Shown one piece after another: positions 35,501-64,000 of a DNA stretch of 64,000 bases. Numbering within the stretch: position 1 is the first letter of the stretch; the number at the start of each line of letters is the position of its first letter. This DNA is from Antennarius striatus. Lineage: Eukaryota > Chordata > Actinopteri > Lophiiformes > Antennariidae. Location: NCBI RefSeq assembly GCF_040054535.1, contig NC_090798.1, positions 2,608,501-2,672,500 of the forward strand. Reading direction: 5' to 3'. The position numbers and the translations under genes were made by a program. The notes beneath the pieces are model-generated. The model made no database searches and was not told where the DNA came from. It saw only the letters and a program-made list of their open reading frames with translations.

Positions 35501-36744
35501 CCTTACAGTGGACAGCTTTATACGTAACCACGAGGAGTTTGAATTGTACCTACATTGTCATTTCTTACAACCAATTTCCCCACCTTGTCGTTCTTTGTCA
35601 ATTAGATGTGGAACTGTCACATGGATACAAACCACATCGGTCTACACTTTCAGGTGTACAAGCCTGCATGCTACAACTGTCACGATACAAAACACAGGAT
35701 CATCAAAGTACTTGACTTTATGCGGAGTGGAGGTGTACGGCGTGCCAGGTACGGTCCTGATTAGCAGCATGACCTCCTTAAAAAAGTTGTGCAACAGTTT
35801 GATATGCAAGACAATCCAACAGAGTCCTAATGGTTACTTCCTCATCAGTGTCCAAATTTGAGCCTACTCCTGCTGGACCTACTGATTCTCCTGCTGCTCC
35901 TCCTGCTGGACCCATCACTAATCCTCCCCCTGCACCTCCCACCACGAGCCTCACGCTGAACGACAAGACGGTGACCATCGTTGGAGACAGACTTTGCTGG
36001 TCCGATGCTCTGTTGTACTGTCGGCGCCACTTTGGAGACCTTCTGACCCTACACAGTGAAGAGGAGCAGAGGCAGGTGGAGCAGATGCTGAGGGGTAGTC
36101 CTTTCCCACTCACTGACCTCCTCTGGATAGGACTCCGCAGGTAACGCCCAAATTAACACCAAGATATAAGAAAGAAGGTGAAAACAGGCAGCCTAACCTG
36201 TTTTTTTCCATGCAGTCAAAAAAGCAAGGGATTTGAATTTTGCAAATGTGCATAGAAGAGTCTTGTCTTGGAGTCAAATGTTGTACGTTCTTGTATTCTA
36301 CTCATTTGCATCGCCCTGCATGTGTAGTGTTGCATGGTCTCATCTTCAACACCTGATGTCGGTTGCTTCGGGTTGTTAATCAGAAGCATATCATTCAATC
36401 TGTTAACACATTTGTTTTGCAGATCTGTTATGAGCGCTACCTGGTTCTGGATGTCTGGCGCATCCATGCAATTCACCAACTGGCCCCATGAATCTGCACC
36501 CGGCTTGCTATCTGACCTCTGTGGAGGCTTGGTGAACGGAGAGCAGCAGCATTGGGAGATCCAGCATTGTCAGGAGCACCTCAACTTCATCTGCCAGTCA
36601 GGTAGGGTTCACGTTCTACATCCTGCATTCGCACAGATTTTACTTTATTACAACAGTTTCACCGGCTCTTTCTGCCCCGCAGAGTTTGGAGGGCAAAGAA
36701 GAGTGTATTTCTACAGCAGCCTGGATGACAGCAGTCGGACTTAA
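32554..36744 (+). CDS. Three-domain F-type lectin fused to a C-type lectin domain, copy 2
   Basis: Eleven exons give 629 residues: 32554-32587, 32681-32716, 32803-33079, 33181-33329, 33766-34057, 34257-34408, 34487-34760, 35606-35748, 35849-36140, 36423-36601, 36683-36744. The architecture matches copy 1: a weak leader ([19 protein letters not shown]), three FTP domains, a proline-rich linker and a degenerate CTLD. FTP2 is almost identical to copy 1 and keeps CTH and [11 protein letters not shown]1 is the most diverged part: [13 protein letters not shown] replaces [13 protein letters not shown], and the preceding loop is two residues shorter. The CTLD loop is also two residues shorter (GLLSDLCGG). 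No frameshift or stop is seen, so both copies appear functional. Confidence 0.88.
34876..35552. repeat. Interspersed repeat in the FTP3 intron, copy 2
   Basis: This is the duplicate of 26870-27545 at the same intron position and in the same orientation, with scattered substitutions and small indels. Confidence 0.65.
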
Positions 36745-36917
36745 AAATGCTGGTGGTGTGTTTTGCCTGCAGTTAGCACAATGGAAAATCACTTTTTATC
36801 ATGTTTTACCTTCTAAAATAGTTTAAGTGTTTCTTCTCTGATTATTTTTGTTGTTGTTTTTAAGAAAACACAAAAACTTTTAATAATTAATTATAGCAGG
36901 TGTGCTCACTTGAAATC

Positions 36918-36976
36918 CCATCCATCCATCCATCCATCCATCCATCCATCCATCCATCCATCCATCCATCCATCCA
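36918..36976. repeat. (CATC)n microsatellite
   Basis: About 14 near-perfect CATC units lie about 170 bases downstream of the second lectin gene, near the end of the duplicated block. Confidence 0.95.
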
Positions 36977-37139
36977 TTCATGAATCTGAACCATCAGTGG
37001 AATTAGGTGATAGTTTATATGACACTGTTGTTTTCTGTCTGTACTTGACCTTGAGGTCAATCCATCAATGGTCAGTTAAAATAGAACAATACAAAACATT
37101 TTTTTGCAACCTGCAACCATTAAATTCCATAAAGTAAAA

Positions 37140-39600
37140 CTTATTGAGATGTTTTCATGATTCTTGCCGTCACTTCTGCATATTGGGGTTAAAAAAAACC
37201 CCGCTCTGTTCATTCTGAAATTGAGACTCGTTTGCTTCTTCTCATTTTCTGTTTACAAGTTGTAATTCTACATAATCACCATACGAGGGCGCTGTTCAAC
37301 AGTGTTCTCACGGTTTCCGGTCTAACAGAAGCCGTTGAGGGTCAATTTAGAAGCTGTCAGATATCGGATTGGTCTTTCCCTTAGGGCTGGCCGTTAGAAT
37401 TAAAATTGTTTTAAATGAGCCCCTGACGATTCACACAATCAGGAAACATTCAGTCTAAAGTGTGATTTATAGTATAGGCTAGATGATGTCAATTGGAATC
37501 TCACACACCTTTAACACCTATAAATAAAGTTCAGTATTTCAAATCTTCAGTCAGACTTCCAGGGATTTAATCCATGAGGATATTTATGAAGCAGCTGATA
37601 TTTAAACAAGGCACTCTGGTGAGTTTATACTTGATGTCCACTTATTTTGAAGAAAACTACCAAGTAAATTAAAAGTGGATGTTTCATTTTTCACTACTTC
37701 CATTGTGGAGGCTATGAAAAATGTTTTGCTAGTGAACAGTTTGTTTGTCTGCTTGCAGTGTTAATCAGAGAAGTTAAACACATTTGATGATTTTTGGGGT
37801 GAAGGTATGACCTGTAGGATTTTGGGAGAGATCAGAATCCACATCTGAATGGCTTTAACGGTTCTTAACCAATGCAATATAGAGACCATTATAAAAGAAA
37901 ACAGTAGCTGCTTTGTTTATTCACTTTGTCTTCAAATTTCATGTCCTTAAAACTTACTAAAGTTGAACCAGAGGAAAAAAAAACCCAGTAAAGCGTAAAA
38001 ATTCATAGCATTGAAAACTGATGATATCAAAGTGATTTTTAATTCCAAAGTTTGGTTTTCATTGTCAAGGAGTCACATTATCAGGATCAATCTATCATGG
38101 GACTGTTTATTTTTCACTTTTTTGGCAATATAAAGAAAAAATGGCTGCAGTGATACAAAAAAAAAGACCAATTTCATGACTTCCTACAAAAATAGAAATC
38201 TGGATGCTGCAGATTAGAGATGTTTTCAAAGGGAGTAGTCCAACTTGTAAAATCTGGTCAGACGGCAGCGAGTTTGATTCTGGATAAGGTTCGATTGAAG
38301 TAAAAGGGACAGCTGGGCTTTGGCGGGGATGTGCACTCCACTGAAGGCTTTTTTAAATTTTTTATGTGACTCAGTGGGATCTGTCTAAAGTCTGAAAAAA
38401 ATCCCAGCCACTAGACACTGCTAATAAGGAGAGTTTCACACTAACATTTAAGGAAGACTGGTGAAGGACAGTAGATTACAGAGGGGTAACATGGGAAATG
38501 TAGGATTTAAGTTGTGTGGATACTATTTTGTGTTGCTAATGGGAAAATGTACTAAATGGTGTGTTTAAATTAAATAAAAGAAATAGTAGAGTTAGATCTT
38601 TAACACCAAAAATGGAGCTAGAAAAACAACAAACATCTAGCACTAGATAATCACAAAAACAACAGATTATAATATTGGAGTCATTATTGTCATTAAAGTA
38701 ACATAAATACTACTTCCTGTTTAACTTATTAGATGTGTGTGAGCAGCACTGGGGCTTAACTCCCACTCCACGAGGAGGATGTCAAACTCTGCCACCTCAG
38801 TGTCAAAAGTTCTCTTTAAAAAAACGTCTCCAAAGCCTCCAACTGGTGTAGAAGTGCAGTAATAAACCCAAGAACTGCCCTTTAACCCTTCTCCAATGAA
38901 AAAACGGGTAGCAAAAGGGTAATTTTCAGGTGATATAAGAAGGAGAGTTGAGTCATTGAGACAACTTGAACCTCACACCTTTGTAGTGGAATCCCTTCCA
39001 ACGCTCCTCTGTTATATCAGAGTTTTTATAGCATGATAAAAACACGTGCAAAAACAAACCAATTGTCGCAGAAAGCTTTTGATTTTTGAATAATTGCCCC
39101 AATAAACGTAATTATCTCTCACTGAGGGTAAAGAATGTTCTAATTTCATGCTCACAATAAAACATCAGAGGTTTTTCAGTTTTTCAATTACGCCTGGGTG
39201 GGGTAGCGTTGCTTCATTGTCTATTCATTTAACTCTAGTGGGGGAAATGGAAAGTTTGAGTGAGGAGAGGGACTGTAGAGCTCTTGTTAGGTGAGGGGAG
39301 AGGAGGAGAGGGAGGAATGGACGGAGGGGGAGGTGGGAGTGAGTAGAACTGCCTGGCAGAGACGGAGGGGAGGGGAAAAAAATGTAGCTTGGACATTCCC
39401 AGGCTGGGGAAATATATCGGAGGGTGATAGGTTAGGGGAACAGGGCTGAAATCTTACTGAGAGAAAGGCTGGAAGGGGAAAAGTCACATTACGGTGGCAG
39501 ATGGAGGCTGTTAATAACTAGAGAAGGGAGCGTTTTTGCGGAGAATGTGGAGAGGAAGCAAATGCAGGAAAGGAGCTGAAGACTATGTAGGAATTCCAGA
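37140..39600. other. Spacer with no recognised gene; GA-rich segment before a possible arhgef40 exon
   Basis: No convincing ORF or RNA gene is visible. From about 39240 to 39600 the + strand becomes strongly purine-rich (gagg/ggga runs), which may mark a promoter or 5' UTR for the ATG|GTAAGT site at 39609-39611. That role is inferred only from position and from the in-frame continuation into the exon at 45007. Confidence 0.35.
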
Positions 39601-39608
39601 CTGAAGTC

Positions 39609-63115
<23,507 letters not shown>

Positions 63116-64000
63116 GTGTGTGTGTGTGTGTGTATGGGGGGGGGGGTCTTACAGCGTCTCTCATACTGATCCCTAAAGTTGAGGACAACTTTTATATTTG
63201 CACAACACATGACGGTGGTTAAATATAGATTTGGAATGTGAGGAATGTGGAGGTGATTAGAGTTCAGCGTGTTGGAGGTTTTTATTTGCCCGAATGGAAC
63301 AAGAGACTCTTTTTTTTTTTTTTTTTAACGGGAAAATGTTTTTCCAACAATTTGAGTTTGACACCGCCTCTCAAAAAGTCTTAAAAAAATGAATTAAAAT
63401 GTAGAAAAATCTGGTAACTACCATAATATTTTTATATCATAGCAGCGTTGTAACACGTTTGTGGTAAACCGGTGGATTTTAGGTCGGAATGAAGTTCATG
63501 AACAACAACCACAACGCCAACGCTAGCAGAATCCAGACTAGAGAGAACCAGCTAACTCAAGTCTGACTTGTTCTATCCTATATTATTTCTTACATTTTGA
63601 TCGTAAATCTGCGCGTCACAGCAGAAGTCTGTCTTTTAATGATGAGGCGGTCGCCACGGAGACGGTTTTTATTTCATCCCTGCGCTGCAAAGCATCATTT
63701 TTCATCTTTATTTTCTTTCTGCGTTTGCTTAACTCGGCTGTTCGTTTGCGTCCCCGTCCCCCCCCCTGGTGAATATGTGTAACGCGGTGTGGTAGATTGA
63801 TGTAGGTCGTTCTAGAATGGGAAACAGGGGGCATCCCCAAGTCGATCAGGGGGGATAAGAGGCGAAACGTGAACCAGCTGTTCTTGAATGAGTAAAAAAA
63901 TAGGTAAAAAAAATAAATGAAATAAATAAAAAAAAACAGACTCCCAGAATCTTTTTCGTGCTTCGTCTTTTTAGGAATTTGTTGATTTATTATTTATGGA

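Larger units (their letters stand above)
32200..36805 (+). repeat. Tandem segmental duplication, copy 2
   Basis: This is the second copy of the lectin-gene block at 23965-28808, including the upstream leader, all introns and the intronic interspersed repeat (34876-35552). It lacks the ~200-base insertion of copy 1. The copies are separated by about 3.4 kb that contains transposon-derived sequence absent from both units. Confidence 0.9.

Noticed and set aside
36910-37137. ORF beginning with a HPSI repeat
   Set aside because: It is a translation of the (CATC)n microsatellite.

Overview
The window looks like teleost fish genomic DNA. It has many short exons with GT-AG junctions, dense CA/GT microsatellites and small non-autonomous DNA transposons, and it carries fish-type families (F-type lectins, a DOMON protein, multi-exon APOL-like genes). 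No tool was run. Gene models were built by hand from splice sites, frame continuity and recognised protein families. All six genes read on the + strand. The species cannot be named from the sequence.

Layout. (1) 384-8057: the 3' part of a large APOL-like gene (gene A). Its disordered N-terminal region is rich in endocytic-type motifs, followed by a ladder of tiny phase-0 exons and an APOL-type hydrophobic hairpin domain. (2) 11038-18272: a second, complete APOL-like gene (gene B). Five duplicated exons each encode a G-x-MQKVNPFKS-like repeat (NPF, the EH-domain ligand tripeptide; one copy is NPS). Both genes share a distinctive 'WW-x-TV' two-exon module just before the APOL domain. (3) 20217-22477: a secreted or GPI-anchored DOMON-like (FRRS1-related) protein with a tandem N-glycosylation sequon array. 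(4) 24347-28744 and 32554-36744: two tandemly duplicated, intact genes. Each encodes three F-type lectin (fucolectin/FTP) domains followed by a degenerate C-type lectin domain. (5) 39609 (possible) or 45019 to beyond 63115: arhgef40 (Solo), a RhoGEF running off the right end of the window.

Between genes there are several TIR elements: two hAT-like elements with recognisable ends at 23168-23890 and 29891-30415, a related pair of palindromic MITEs in introns of the two APOL-like genes, a long-armed inverted repeat immediately upstream of the first coding exon of gene B, and an older interspersed repeat carried in both lectin copies. The 36.7-45 kb stretch holds no convincing gene apart from a possible 5' exon of arhgef40.

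Functionally, the left half is a cluster of probable immune or membrane effectors: APOL-like membrane proteins, a mucin-like GPI-type surface protein and sugar-binding lectins. arhgef40 is an unrelated cytoskeletal regulator. The most unusual items are the exon-duplicated NPF array fused to an APOL domain and the tandem three-FTP plus CTLD lectin genes, whose first lectin domain diverges much faster than the rest.
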